Source: Trypanosoma brucei gambiense DAL972
Taxonomy: Eukaryota > Euglenozoa > Kinetoplastea > Trypanosomatida > Trypanosomatidae
Assembly: GCF_000210295.1 (NCBI RefSeq)
Contig: NC_026736.1
Coordinates: forward strand, 558,001-622,000
DNA: 64,000 nucleotides
Reading direction: 5' to 3'
Shown here one piece after another: positions 49,547 to 59,212 of this stretch (positions are counted from its first letter, which is position 1; each line of letters opens with the position of its first letter). The position numbers and the translations under genes were made by a program. The notes beneath the pieces were generated by a model that saw nothing but the letters and a program-made list of their open reading frames with translations, had not been told where the DNA came from and made no database searches.

Positions 49547-50104
49547 CTTGAGGTAAACGTTTCGAGTGTACCTAAACGTCGCACACGTCGAATCCAAATA
49601 AATGCAAATTTGCTTTTTTTTCTTTCGTTATTTTTCCTCCCCCTTCAGTGGTGATGAGCGGCAAACTGACCAGTAAGCTTCCACTGCAGCAGATTGTTCC
49701 AACAATAATGATAATGGTAATAGTAACAATGGGAAACCAACGCGCACGGTTACCCAAAACCACACAGCCGCAAAGAAAAAAGAGAAAAGGAGGGCTAGCT
49801 ACCGATGAAACTATACAAGTGAAAAAAAAATTAAACTTCTTTTTTATTTCGATGACACTCCTAGAGAGACGACGGGGTAGTCTTATCACCCTGGTGCACT
49901 CCTGTGAAAGACAATAACTCTCTCTCTTCCGCCCCCTTTCCTTCTGTAGCACTGTGAGGGAGAACAACAACTCCTATTGTGTGCGATTTTTCTCCGGTTT
50001 TCGGTGGGTCAGAAGTTTGAGACCTCTCTCTCTAAAAAAAAAAAATATTAGCGCACTTGCAAATAGAAACAGCGTGTATATTTTTTTCTATTTGAAAAAA
50101 AAAT

Positions 50105-50135
<31 letters not shown>

Positions 50136-50524
50136 GGGCTTATGTACGTGTGTGAATCTTCAGACCTTTCTGGAATCCCTCAGTTCTCTTGACTAATGGG
50201 AAAACTTCGGAAATAGTTTGATGTCAAATAAACGTGTGAAGTTGAGTTATACAGCGGTCAAGAAAGAAGGGAAAAGACAAAAAAGAGTTTTTTTTAAGGA
50301 AAAAAGGAGAAATGTAAGGTCGTTGCAATTAACAAAGATTATTTTTAATGACATTTATCTTGTGGTACATCTGACTAGATGCTTATACGTTGAAAAGGGC
50401 GAAACGGTTCTCCAGAAGCTGCAACAACCGGTTCGTGTAAAGGAGCGCTCAGCCCTGAGCACACAACTCGACAGCTCCACCATTTTATCTTCCCCCCCTC
50501 ATCACTTCCGTCTCGTCGCACTCA
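49547..50524. other. Intergenic with TA tract
   Basis: About 1 kb of AT-rich DNA with A-runs at 50035-50045 and a TA run at 50108-50135. No supportable gene on either strand. Confidence 0.6.
50108..50135. repeat. (TA)n microsatellite
   Basis: A TA run of about 14 repeats in intergenic DNA. Confidence 0.9.
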
Positions 50525-51691
50525 CTAGGCGAATGCCTCCAAAATACCCTTCTCAAGAAAGGCTGAAAGCTCCTCACTATCTCCCGTGTATTGCTCCAAA
50601 TCTTCCACAACCCTATACACGTCAAGACTATTCTTTGGCCTGGCAATGACGAGTTGCATTACATCCTGCTCCGTCCACTGGCGGCGTCGAGGCTCGGGTG
50701 TGGCACCATCAATGAAGGTGTCACCGCCCCTACTAAGTCGACCTGCACTTGCACTACTGGCTACCGGATGCTGATCACTGAGAAACATCGCGAGTGGAAC
50801 AGTAGGCTGAGCAAACAACTTACGGGCTCGATCTTCCACAGGTCGCCTTTCATGCCACTCGCCTTCGTCCTTCCCTGAAGCTGGTGATTCATCGCCGTTC
50901 TGGTTTGCTACTCCAACACGCCTCTGCAACTCACGCAACACAACGTTAAGTCGTGCGACACTTTCCCGCTCTGCATCACGGCCTTGTTGTTCCCATAGTG
51001 AGAGTAGTGACTCCATCCCTCTCACATGGCCGACAGTTCCTGGCCGATGCTTCTCCAACAGTCGTAAGGCCTCCGCCTGCACCGAATCATCAAAAGCGCC
51101 AATACTCTTATCAACGCTATCTTCATTTCTACCTTCTTCATTTTCACACGCAGCTGCTGGTGCGAGTTGTTGGTTCTCCGCCTGCTCATCAGCGTGGGCC
51201 TCCAGTCTACTAGCACAAGCGGTACGGAGACGACAGGGTTGCCTGTTATAAATGCTTGAAGGGCCATAAATTGCCCGAACACCATCATTGCCACTAATGG
51301 TGGAGTAGCGGCTTAGGTAACGCAGCACTCTCACCTCCGTTAAAAGTACCACCAGATGAGACGCAGCGGGTGATGCAAGTAATGCGCTGCTCTTTGGAGG
51401 ATTTAAGAGACCCACAGGTGGTGTGGACATGAAACCCGAATAGGAGGCCTCAGAAGACTTTAGAACCGCATCGGGTGGATAAAAGAAATTGGATTGGGTG
51501 GCAGTTGCCATCGATTGACTACCTGCTTTCGGGGCAGTAATCCGCTGGCTCTGCTGTTGAGCAATGCTGCTGTTCCCAAGGAACTGAAGCCCAAACGACG
51601 GCTGATGTTTCCCGTTCCGCTCATCACGTCGACGGCGAAGCAGCGAAAACACCTCACCGTTTGTCATGGGAACGCCTTCTGAAAGGATCAT
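50525..51691 (-). CDS. RPC9: RPC9/C17-like subunit of RNA polymerase III, with a long insert
   Basis: The 388-aa protein starts at ATG 51691. The N-terminus (MTNGEVFSLLRRRRDERNGK) matches RPC9/C17 (LSNYEVFQLL...). A short helix HLVVLLTEVRVLRYLSRYSTIS matches the family segment ending in LKYISKTP. The C-terminus (WTEQDVMQLVIARPKNSLDV, then YRVVEDLEQYTGDSEELSAF) matches the HRDC-like C-terminal domain (L..LNHRPVTAVEIQL...). RPC9 pairs with RPC8 to form the Pol III stalk used for tRNA and 5S rRNA transcription. Usual length is about 140-150 aa, so roughly 230 residues are low-complexity inserts. A strong acceptor (T tract, AG 51714-51713) sits 21 nt upstream and rules out the open frame to 51808. 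An RPB4-type paralogue is the alternative. Confidence 0.7.
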   Translation of the reverse strand: MILSEGVPMTNGEVFSLLRRRRDERNGKHQPSFGLQFLGNSSIAQQQSQRITAPKAGSQSMATATQSNFFYPPDAVLKSSEASYSGFMSTPPVGLLNPPKSSALLASPAASHLVVLLTEVRVLRYLSRYSTISGNDGVRAIYGPSSIYNRQPCRLRTACASRLEAHADEQAENQQLAPAAACENEEGRNEDSVDKSIGAFDDSVQAEALRLLEKHRPGTVGHVRGMESLLSLWEQQGRDAERESVARLNVVLRELQRRVGVANQNGDESPASGKDEGEWHERRPVEDRARKLFAQPTVPLAMFLSDQHPVASSASAGRLSRGGDTFIDGATPEPRRRQWTEQDVMQLVIARPKNSLDVYRVVEDLEQYTGDSEELSAFLEKGILEAFA

Positions 51692-51712
51692 CTCTCTGTC
51701 TAACACCGCTGC

Positions 51713-51766
51713 CTGCGCCCGTGCACAAATGCGAGTACAAATACACGAAAAAAAAAAAGGGAGAGG
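51713..51766 (-). promoter_or_regulatory. Trans-splice acceptor for the RPC9-like gene
   Basis: The minus-strand tract CCTCTCCC followed by a run of T and further pyrimidines ends at GGGCGCAG, with AG at 51714-51713. Confidence 0.6.
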
Positions 51767-52362
51767 CCTCCAAAGTTCCAGTTCTGTTTCCTTTGCCTTT
51801 ATTTCCACTAGGTCAAGGTCACGACTTTGCTGTTAACGCCTGTGCGACTTTAAGTGTCAAACGCTGTCGCTTGTTGCTATCAGACAAGCCACACCACTTT
51901 CGCTTCCAGTGTAGGCCTACGACAGCGCTAACTTCAGAAAAAGCAACAAAACATATATAAACATACGTGCGTGTATATATAAGAAAGACAGTACGAAGAT
52001 GATCATAACAGCAATAAAAACAGTGAGAATGATAAACAAGTACCAGTTTGTGAACAACTAGCTGTGAAAACAGAGCTCTGACGGTTAAATAGTCTGAGAA
52101 ACGAGGGAAAATGTACTGACGTGCGGTCCTGGCAACAGTCACTTGCATACACATCAATACATCTGTATTGAAATATTTCATGTCCCCTTCCAAGTCGCAC
52201 AGTACCAACACGGAATCGAAACGTTAAATTTACAAACAAAAAAGGCAGTAATAAGGGTAGAGGTGAGAAAGGGAGCACTCACGCGACTGCTGCAGAGAGG
52301 GAAAGAATTTCCCGCCCTTCAGACGAGGCGTCGCTATTTTTCCTTTTTTTGTTTGTGTGTAT

Positions 52363-52364
<2 letters not shown>

Positions 52365-52419
<55 letters not shown>
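52365..52419. repeat. (GT)27 microsatellite
   Basis: A perfect GT run of about 55 bp on the plus strand (CA on the coding strand). Confidence 0.97.
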
Positions 52420-52420
<1 letters not shown>

Positions 52421-52706
52421 ATAGGGGGGGAAGGAATATTGCCGGTAACGTTAATAGGAAAGGAAAAGAATTTTTAAAAAAGCAGTTAAAAAAGGAAAGA
52501 AGTAGAGCGCGTGGTATATTTAGCGCAAATCGAATAGGCATTATTTGAGCCACAAACCCTCTGCTGCCTGATAACCTCATTCCCCTCGAAGAGAGAGAAA
52601 AAGAAGGAAAGGAAAAAAGGAAAAGGAACGATATACATCTTACCACGTCAAGGGGGAAAACATACATCATTATATAAGTGCATATACATACTTCCACGTA
52701 TATTTG

Positions 52707-52731
52707 TATATATATATATATATATATATAT
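52707..52731. repeat. (TA)n microsatellite
   Basis: An uninterrupted TA run of about 25 bp. Confidence 0.95.
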
Positions 52732-53211
52732 GTCCCTTTTCCTTTATTAACATACTCCCTTATCGAAACACGATTTTTTCCCCGCACTCCTTCCATTTTA
52801 CTCTCGCGTTGTCTTCCTTCTTTTCTTTGCGTTAGACGTACTTCTGAATACGCTTTCACAGATTCCATCCTCGTGAAATCTCTTGTTGCTGTTTAGAGAA
52901 CTTGTACACAAACTTAGGCGGCCACCGCAGCTGAGACGAAAATGCGGTGGACGTCCACAGTTGCATACAAATCAATGGAAAAGAGGAAAAAAACGTGATA
53001 TAATATAGCAAAAACATAACGAAACGAAAAGGTAAACCGACAAAGAAAACAAAAAAAGAGGAAAACCATAACGATACACAACCCTAGAAGCAACAGTAGT
53101 GACAACAATTGCGGCTGCGGATATGAACCTGCCGTCCCGCACAGACACACGCACACACACATAAATATACGAATATATATATATATATTCCCTCACCTTC
53201 CGTCGTCTCAC

Positions 53212-56200
53212 TCATTCGCTCGGTTGCAGTGGGCGGTCACAGGGCTTTACCAGCTGGTGTACGGTTATATCACCCCTCACGCTAATTTCTACTACAGCGT
53301 GTGAAGGGAGGCGCAAAGCTGGAGCCATTTCAGGCAACGCATCGGCAAAGAATGCGAGAACCCCTTGCGCTGGTACGGATGAGGCGACAACAAACACCGG
53401 ACCACGCACCCGCATGACGGCCATAAGTGCCGGCTCCAACCGAACATTTACCTGCCTGCAACTCTCACCGTTGGGAAACTGCACGCAGTAAGAAAGACGA
53501 GGGTCCGCCCCGTTGGGAACATGGAGAAAGCGGCGAAGGCCCTCCGCACATATATTAGCAGCGTCTGATGCGCATTCTGCCGTCCCCAGTAACGGTGGCT
53601 CCTCTTGCTGAGCCTTCTCTTTTCCAGGGTCAGCAATTTCATCATCCGCTGCGATATAGGAACCACTCCCCATCGGCGAGCCTGCGTAGAGAAGCTTGCA
53701 GAGTTTTGAGTATCTGGTCCGTACCTGCTTGACTGTCCGGCCGCAAAACCGCCCAAAATTGATTCTGTCGAGACCGGGAAGTGGACAAAGCAACTCCGCC
53801 AGCGGCACGCAAAAGCCGCCGCATCCGCGAGCCCCCCTCGGGAAACTGCTGCCATCGTCGCTGCTGTCCGGCTCTAAAGCCTGTTCCAGCGGCCGCAGTG
53901 TATTCATAACGTTCGGATTTGTTCCGTGAAGCACGACCATGTTGGGTGCATCCCGCTCCAATATAAACCGCTTTAGGGCATCCGCAAACTTCTCACCGAG
54001 AGGGGTGAGGCGGTCATCCCCGCCGTATATGTGTTTCCTGTCACCCACCGTTTCCCCGGGGACCGCAATATAAATGGGATGAGCAACAGGGTGAAGATTT
54101 AATAAAAAGAACGAGATGAGACTTGCTAGTCCGCAGGGAATCTTGTGAAGAATGACATGATGCTTTGCATTGATAATGCGAATGAAACTAATGCCTTCAT
54201 CCGCATCCAGCTGCTCGTACACCTTTTCATACTCCGCAATCCGAGAGTAAAATGCGGAGATCACCTCACCCGCGTCCTTGACATTCTTAAAGTCATCATT
54301 ACCACACTTTGCACGTAGTATGTTCTCTGTGATGAGGTTTAAATCATTGCACACTGACTCAATGAATATTACTCTACAGTTGATGTTGTGTTTCTCTGCT
54401 TCCTGTTGCAAGCACTCCAACAAATACTTCCTGCGAGCCTTCGTGGTGTTTGTTGCGTCAAACACGCCACAGGCCACCCGATGGTGGGCAATAAAATGAA
54501 TAAGATCTCCAAAAGCAAGAGTTGCCACCTTGTCACGCATTTGCTTCGCCTGCAAATTTTGCGGATCATAGAAATCTGCACTGCACGTACCCTCCACACC
54601 GAGGAGCCTACGGCGGTAGTTCCCGACATTAAACACACGACAGGGAACTCCCTTCCAATTAAGATAACGTGCGATCCGTCGGCCAATAAACGACTTCCCC
54701 CGTCCCGGTAACCCCACCATACAAACAATGAGGGAAACCGCATCCGACACAGTCGTATAACTTGAGGACATGTTGGCAATGTCGTCCACTGCATTAGGTA
54801 ATCTCCCTTCCGCCCCTTGATCCCTCACCCTGTTCAAGCAATCTCTCGCACGGTATTGTGCCACCATGTCAGGGGGGAGGGCGGAAAAGAGAACGCTATC
54901 GCCCGGTGACACGGCCAGCGGTGCCTTGGATCCCCATCCACGCGTCCCTTTCGTATCCTTCACTGTAGACTGCGACGCGGATCCCTTTTTGCAGCTGGGA
55001 AGTGAAATGGACGGCATCCCTGGCGAATTTCCACCGCATGAAGGTCCTTCTGTTGCCGCAGCGCCACATGTGGGCGTGCCGTGATAATTTGGGGAAATAG
55101 AGCCGTTACCACGGCTTGAATGAACGTGATGACGTCGCTGCTCCTTTTTCATCTGAGCATGCTTTGTCACCGCCACTAGAAGGCGGCACACACCACTATG
55201 ACGGTTCTCCGCAGCCCAATCAAGCGGCGTACGGCCCGTGTTGTCGATTGCCGTAATGTCGGCACCAAACGATATGAGAACGCGCACTACGGATTCGTTT
55301 CCTCCGAGCGCCGCCACGTGAAGCGGGGTGCAACCATTGTAATCCCGTTGGTTGACATCTACTAGTTTCCGTTCTAGCAAATAGTGCAGCTCCGATGAAT
55401 TACAGGCGCGGACAAGAGCAAATATATTCCACGCAGAGACTTCACGTTGAAGCCAACCGAGTTGAACCTGCAAGAAGCCCTTGCGTCTCTGCAGTTCGGC
55501 TATGAGAGCGTTGCGACACTTCTCACGCGCCGCTAATGGATCATTAGGATCTGGAATGCTGAGCTGGGGCAATAGTAACCCCTTCCTCTTGTGGCAGCAA
55601 GAAGGCGACGCGCGGCGTTCATCGAATTTGCACATATCCTCCTCAGGGCATGATAGGCACCGCGAGTGATGAGGCATCTTGTCTATTGGCAATAACACCT
55701 CTCCTTTACTCCTTAGTCCTCGTCCAACATTCCGCACACAAGATTCTAGAGGGAGTGACATGAACCTTCCACGTTTGCACATACCCAATTGCTGTGAAGA
55801 GGCTACGGACGCACCATCGCTATCCCCTGAGGTTGCATGGCCCAAATTCCCCAGTAACGACGCCCCAAACTCTGAAACCCCGCATCCCCCCACGCTTGAA
55901 GCCGCACCACTGGCCAAAAACGGCGAGGCGTGGCTGCTACTCCTTAGTGAAGGGCTCCTGTGTGATGGACTTGCGCCATAAATATGAACCCATTCCTGTT
56001 CATTGGAATCTTGTGAAGAAGGCGGGTTCCTTCTCACATCTACTCCCATAGGTCCTCCTCTTCCCTCTGCCGCATCCACTTCTTCCTCTTTCCCTCTTCG
56101 TCCAGGGGTAACTGAAATAACTTCACATGGCAGTCGTCTCCCCTCATCGGTGGAGTCCGCCTCGGCCTCATTTCCTTCTTCTCCTCCTCTTCCTCCTATT

Positions 56201-56283
56201 TTTGTTGCGGTCGTTGCTGTTTTAGAGGTCATTTCCAACAACTTTTCCGACAACGCGCAACAAACGTGATTTTGTGGATTCAT
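53212..56283 (-). CDS. Ankyrin-containing 6-phosphofructo-2-kinase with a degenerate bisphosphatase domain
   Basis: The 1,023-aa protein starts at ATG 56283. Residues 1-260 are low-complexity and acidic or Ser-rich. Ankyrin repeats span about 285-370 (NGCTPLHVAALGG, TGRTPLDWAAENRHSG). The 6PF2K kinase domain follows: Walker A GLPGRGKS at 524-531, VFNVGNYRRR at about 550, and FDATNTT near 608. The C-terminal histidine-phosphatase-like domain starts near 738, but the catalytic RHG motif reads AVPGET, so Arg and the nucleophile His are replaced. TPLGEKFADAL is kept. The enzyme family makes and breaks fructose 2,6-bisphosphate, which in trypanosomatids activates pyruvate kinase rather than phosphofructokinase. 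Here kinase activity is likely and phosphatase activity unlikely. It is probably cytosolic; the ankyrin repeats suggest a binding partner. Confidence 0.88.
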   Translation of the reverse strand: MNPQNHVCCALSEKLLEMTSKTATTATKIGGRGGEEGNEAEADSTDEGRRLPCEVISVTPGRRGKEEEVDAAEGRGGPMGVDVRRNPPSSQDSNEQEWVHIYGASPSHRSPSLRSSSHASPFLASGAASSVGGCGVSEFGASLLGNLGHATSGDSDGASVASSQQLGMCKRGRFMSLPLESCVRNVGRGLRSKGEVLLPIDKMPHHSRCLSCPEEDMCKFDERRASPSCCHKRKGLLLPQLSIPDPNDPLAAREKCRNALIAELQRRKGFLQVQLGWLQREVSAWNIFALVRACNSSELHYLLERKLVDVNQRDYNGCTPLHVAALGGNESVVRVLISFGADITAIDNTGRTPLDWAAENRHSGVCRLLVAVTKHAQMKKEQRRHHVHSSRGNGSISPNYHGTPTCGAAATEGPSCGGNSPGMPSISLPSCKKGSASQSTVKDTKGTRGWGSKAPLAVSPGDSVLFSALPPDMVAQYRARDCLNRVRDQGAEGRLPNAVDDIANMSSSYTTVSDAVSLIVCMVGLPGRGKSFIGRRIARYLNWKGVPCRVFNVGNYRRRLLGVEGTCSADFYDPQNLQAKQMRDKVATLAFGDLIHFIAHHRVACGVFDATNTTKARRKYLLECLQQEAEKHNINCRVIFIESVCNDLNLITENILRAKCGNDDFKNVKDAGEVISAFYSRIAEYEKVYEQLDADEGISFIRIINAKHHVILHKIPCGLASLISFFLLNLHPVAHPIYIAVPGETVGDRKHIYGGDDRLTPLGEKFADALKRFILERDAPNMVVLHGTNPNVMNTLRPLEQALEPDSSDDGSSFPRGARGCGGFCVPLAELLCPLPGLDRINFGRFCGRTVKQVRTRYSKLCKLLYAGSPMGSGSYIAADDEIADPGKEKAQQEEPPLLGTAECASDAANICAEGLRRFLHVPNGADPRLSYCVQFPNGESCRQVNVRLEPALMAVMRVRGPVFVVASSVPAQGVLAFFADALPEMAPALRLPSHAVVEISVRGDITVHQLVKPCDRPLQPSE

Positions 56284-57240
56284 CAACGTTTTCTTTACTT
56301 TGCTTTAATATTGTTGTTATTACTGCTGTTATTTGTTATCCCCCACTCTTCAGTTCTGCCCTTACAGAGCCCGCTGTCCTTACGCGACTATTGTTTTCGG
56401 AACTATGCGGTACCTCTTCCTCTCCTCTTTTACTTTCTTTATTTTTATTTCCTTCGCTCCGCGTATAGGGGAATATTATGGGGCAATAAAAATAACAACT
56501 GTTATTAATAACTAATAACTAACAATAATAATGACTGGTAACTTGATAAGACACGCCGTTCCTTGACCTGCTATTTTTCCAGATTCTTCTCCCCTGGCTT
56601 AGCTTAACACTTCTTTTCTTTACTTCAGAAGGGTAAAAAAAAAAAAGAACGCAGAAGAAATAAGTAGAATAACAATGATGTAAGCAGTGATTAATAGTAA
56701 TGAGCGAAAAAAAAAAAACCGTGGCACCGCACTAACCTGAAAGTATATTTAATTAACCTCGCCCCAAGTCGCTTCAATCAAACACCACCAACGTGATGAA
56801 AAGGAAAAAGGAAATAAACAAATGAAGAGACGAAATGAAAGAAACATGTGCAGGCGCGCAAACATATTAATAACGCACGCGAACACTTATATTTAGGTGT
56901 TCATGTTTTACCTAAATTTTTGTTTATGCTTTCACGATCATTTGTACATATGTTTAAGATGGTAAACGTTGCGCGTGCTCAACCTAACAGCATTTTCTAC
57001 AAAATAATAATAATAATAGAAACACCAACAAAGAATGGCGTCACTTTTCTTTTTTAAAAAAAAAAGGAAAACGCAGTGTCCCTCCTCCTTTTTTTTCGTG
57101 AGCGTACCAGAAAAAGGCGATTAAAAAAAAAAATCTCAGTATAGACAATCGACATTAGTACGAGGTTCGCAAAAAAAAACCAAAATATATATATATACAT
57201 ATACACATATGTATGATCTTTTTCTTTAAAAAATCTAAAT
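56284..57240. other. Intergenic, no gene seen
   Basis: About 960 bp with many A-runs (56635-56645, 56707-56718, 57053-57064, 57123-57133, 57170-57179) and a TA stretch at 57185-57196. Probably the PFK2 5' flank plus the 3' UTR of the membrane-protein gene. Confidence 0.6.
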
Positions 57241-58545
57241 TCATGAAAGGAAATAAACCTTCATTTCCTTGGAAGGTCTGAAAAGGTTACATAGCACCGC
57301 GAGTGACATAAGACCAGCTCGGACAGATATTACCGTCAACAAAACAATTCGCAGGCTCGAAGCATCCGCCGCAGTAACTTTTTGTAATTTCGCAGCATCC
57401 CACCCTTCTGTAAGAGCAATTTGCGCCACGGTGAGGGCCGTGCAAATTATATACAATGGTACAATCGGCTTCAACAATAACATCCACGGACTTTTAAGCG
57501 ATACCTCAACTTCCCACGAAGCGGCAGCAGCAGCGTTAGGCGCAACATCACCTCCATGGGAAATGTCTTTGTGCTGTTGCAAGTGACTTTGTGTTTTGAC
57601 TCCTGCATTTGAGTGCCTCACATCACACCGTAAGCCAGGAGCCACTACTGTTGCAGCATTGCTACACGTATCAACATGTGAAGTGACGGGATTGCACGAA
57701 ATGGGGAAACGCGCACCGTCAATAATACCCTCGCGACGGGACAAATGCTGAGGAAGAGGATTAATACCAGCAGGGCATCTATCACTCACTTCCTCAGCCC
57801 ACTGTTTATTTGCAAACCTCCATGCAAATGGCGTCAAGGAGGCAACTAAAAGTAAAATGAACAAGAACTGAAAAGCAGCACCCTCATAACTGTGTGTGAT
57901 GGCAATGTACAGAAGTAGTGAATCCTCCACCGATTCTTTCTCCCACGCTACAAAAATAATGAGCCACAAGAGTGAAAAGATGGAAGCGCCTGCGGTTAGC
58001 GAACTCATCGTCACCTCCATATGGTTCATGTATAAAAGCAGCACTTTGATTGCGTGGCGGTTTCCTTCCGCGCAATCAACTGGTTCGGGGAGATGTAAAG
58101 GCCGAGCTCCTATACCTGCGCTGTTATGTGTCTTAATTCTACATCCAATACATGACGACTGCGGCTGCGGCATTTCACGCATCACATCAGAGACAACGTC
58201 ATCCCCCGTCAACTCTCCGCATTTGTTTTGCTCAACGACAGGCACGAACACATTGGGTCGCGATTCCAAAACAACGTGTTTCCGCTGCGGTGGGATCCCC
58301 CGCTGCAAATCACAATTACAGCCCTCACGAACAGCCTCTGGACTCTCCGGTTCAGCGAAGAGATTTATGCCAACGAACCCATCGTCAAACTCATCAACGT
58401 CTTGCACGTTCCCTGTAGAAATTCCACCATGTGTTGTCTTGTGAAGTCTCCGCTGGTGTCGCCTGCATGGCGCGCGTGGTGTGTTGGCATGAGATGAAGG
58501 ACAAGTTCCAAATGGGTCAACATATGAAGGAACTGACTTTTGCAT
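57241..58545 (-). CDS. Multi-pass membrane protein of unknown function
   Basis: The 434-aa protein starts at ATG 58545 (MQKSVPSYVDPFGTCPSSHA); the open frame to 58566 uses GTG. The N-terminal ~180 residues look soluble, with a basic segment RRHQRRLHK and several Cys. Two or three TM helices follow (MSSLTAGASIFSLLWLIIFV, LLYIAITHSY and FLFILLLVASLTPFAW), then a loop of about 120 residues. Two or three more helices lie near the C-terminus (WMLLLKPIVPLYIICTALTV, LRIVLLTVISVRAGLMSLAV). No transporter or enzyme motif is recognised. The spacing suggests about six TM segments with both ends on the same side. Confidence 0.75.
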   Translation of the reverse strand: MQKSVPSYVDPFGTCPSSHANTPRAPCRRHQRRLHKTTHGGISTGNVQDVDEFDDGFVGINLFAEPESPEAVREGCNCDLQRGIPPQRKHVVLESRPNVFVPVVEQNKCGELTGDDVVSDVMREMPQPQSSCIGCRIKTHNSAGIGARPLHLPEPVDCAEGNRHAIKVLLLYMNHMEVTMSSLTAGASIFSLLWLIIFVAWEKESVEDSLLLYIAITHSYEGAAFQFLFILLLVASLTPFAWRFANKQWAEEVSDRCPAGINPLPQHLSRREGIIDGARFPISCNPVTSHVDTCSNAATVVAPGLRCDVRHSNAGVKTQSHLQQHKDISHGGDVAPNAAAAASWEVEVSLKSPWMLLLKPIVPLYIICTALTVAQIALTEGWDAAKLQKVTAADASSLRIVLLTVISVRAGLMSLAVLCNLFRPSKEMKVYFLS

Positions 58546-59212
58546 TGAGATTGCTCTTATCGTCACCAGTAATCCCCTTTGCCTTTGATTTTATTTTTTT
58601 TTAAATGGAGCTTCTTCTCACAAATGCAATGACTTCCACCTCACCAAACTCACACAACGACGGTCTAGAAGACGAAGGGGGGAAATGACGTTATAATGTA
58701 GGAAAGGATGTCTGTTTTCTTCGCGTTTTAATTTTATTTGGGGACCTTTGTATAAATTGCCTTAACAAACATTCATGAACACCAAATAACCCCTGCAACA
58801 CAAATTCTCAGTTGAAGAAGAGAAGATACGGAGGAAAAGAAGAATACGAAAAACAAAAACTGATAAATTAAGTCAGTTCGGAACACATGCAAAGAAGATG
58901 TGAAAGCTTCTACTTGTACAACCAACAAAAGCAATTTCGTTATACAATGAAAAAACAGAGCGGCAGGCGGAAAAAAAAACATTCTTCTAGAGAAAAAGCA
59001 ACAAGTCTATGTCCGATAGATCCTCTTCCTCCTACCCCCTTCGGTACTTAGAAGGCAGAAGGAGCAGAGGGAGATCGTACCCACAAGCGGGAAATGATCG
59101 TTGTATGGTAGAGAAGGAACCGGATTCCAACTCTGCTGCTCATTTATGATACGCAAACTGCTTAGCATTACACACACACGCACATACCCTTATCAACTCA
59201 CATGAATCTCCG
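58546..59212. other. Intergenic, no gene seen
   Basis: 670 bp with a T-run at 58590-58602 and an A-run near 58972. It should hold the 3' UTR of the large coiled-coil gene and the 5' flank of the membrane-protein gene. Confidence 0.6.

Larger units (their letters stand above)
51692..53211. other. Intergenic with long GT and TA microsatellites
   Basis: 1.5 kb without a supportable gene. It contains the RPC9-like acceptor, a 55-bp GT run, a TA run at 52707-52731 and another TA stretch at 53172-53188. Overlapping ORFs here are made of simple sequence. Confidence 0.6.
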
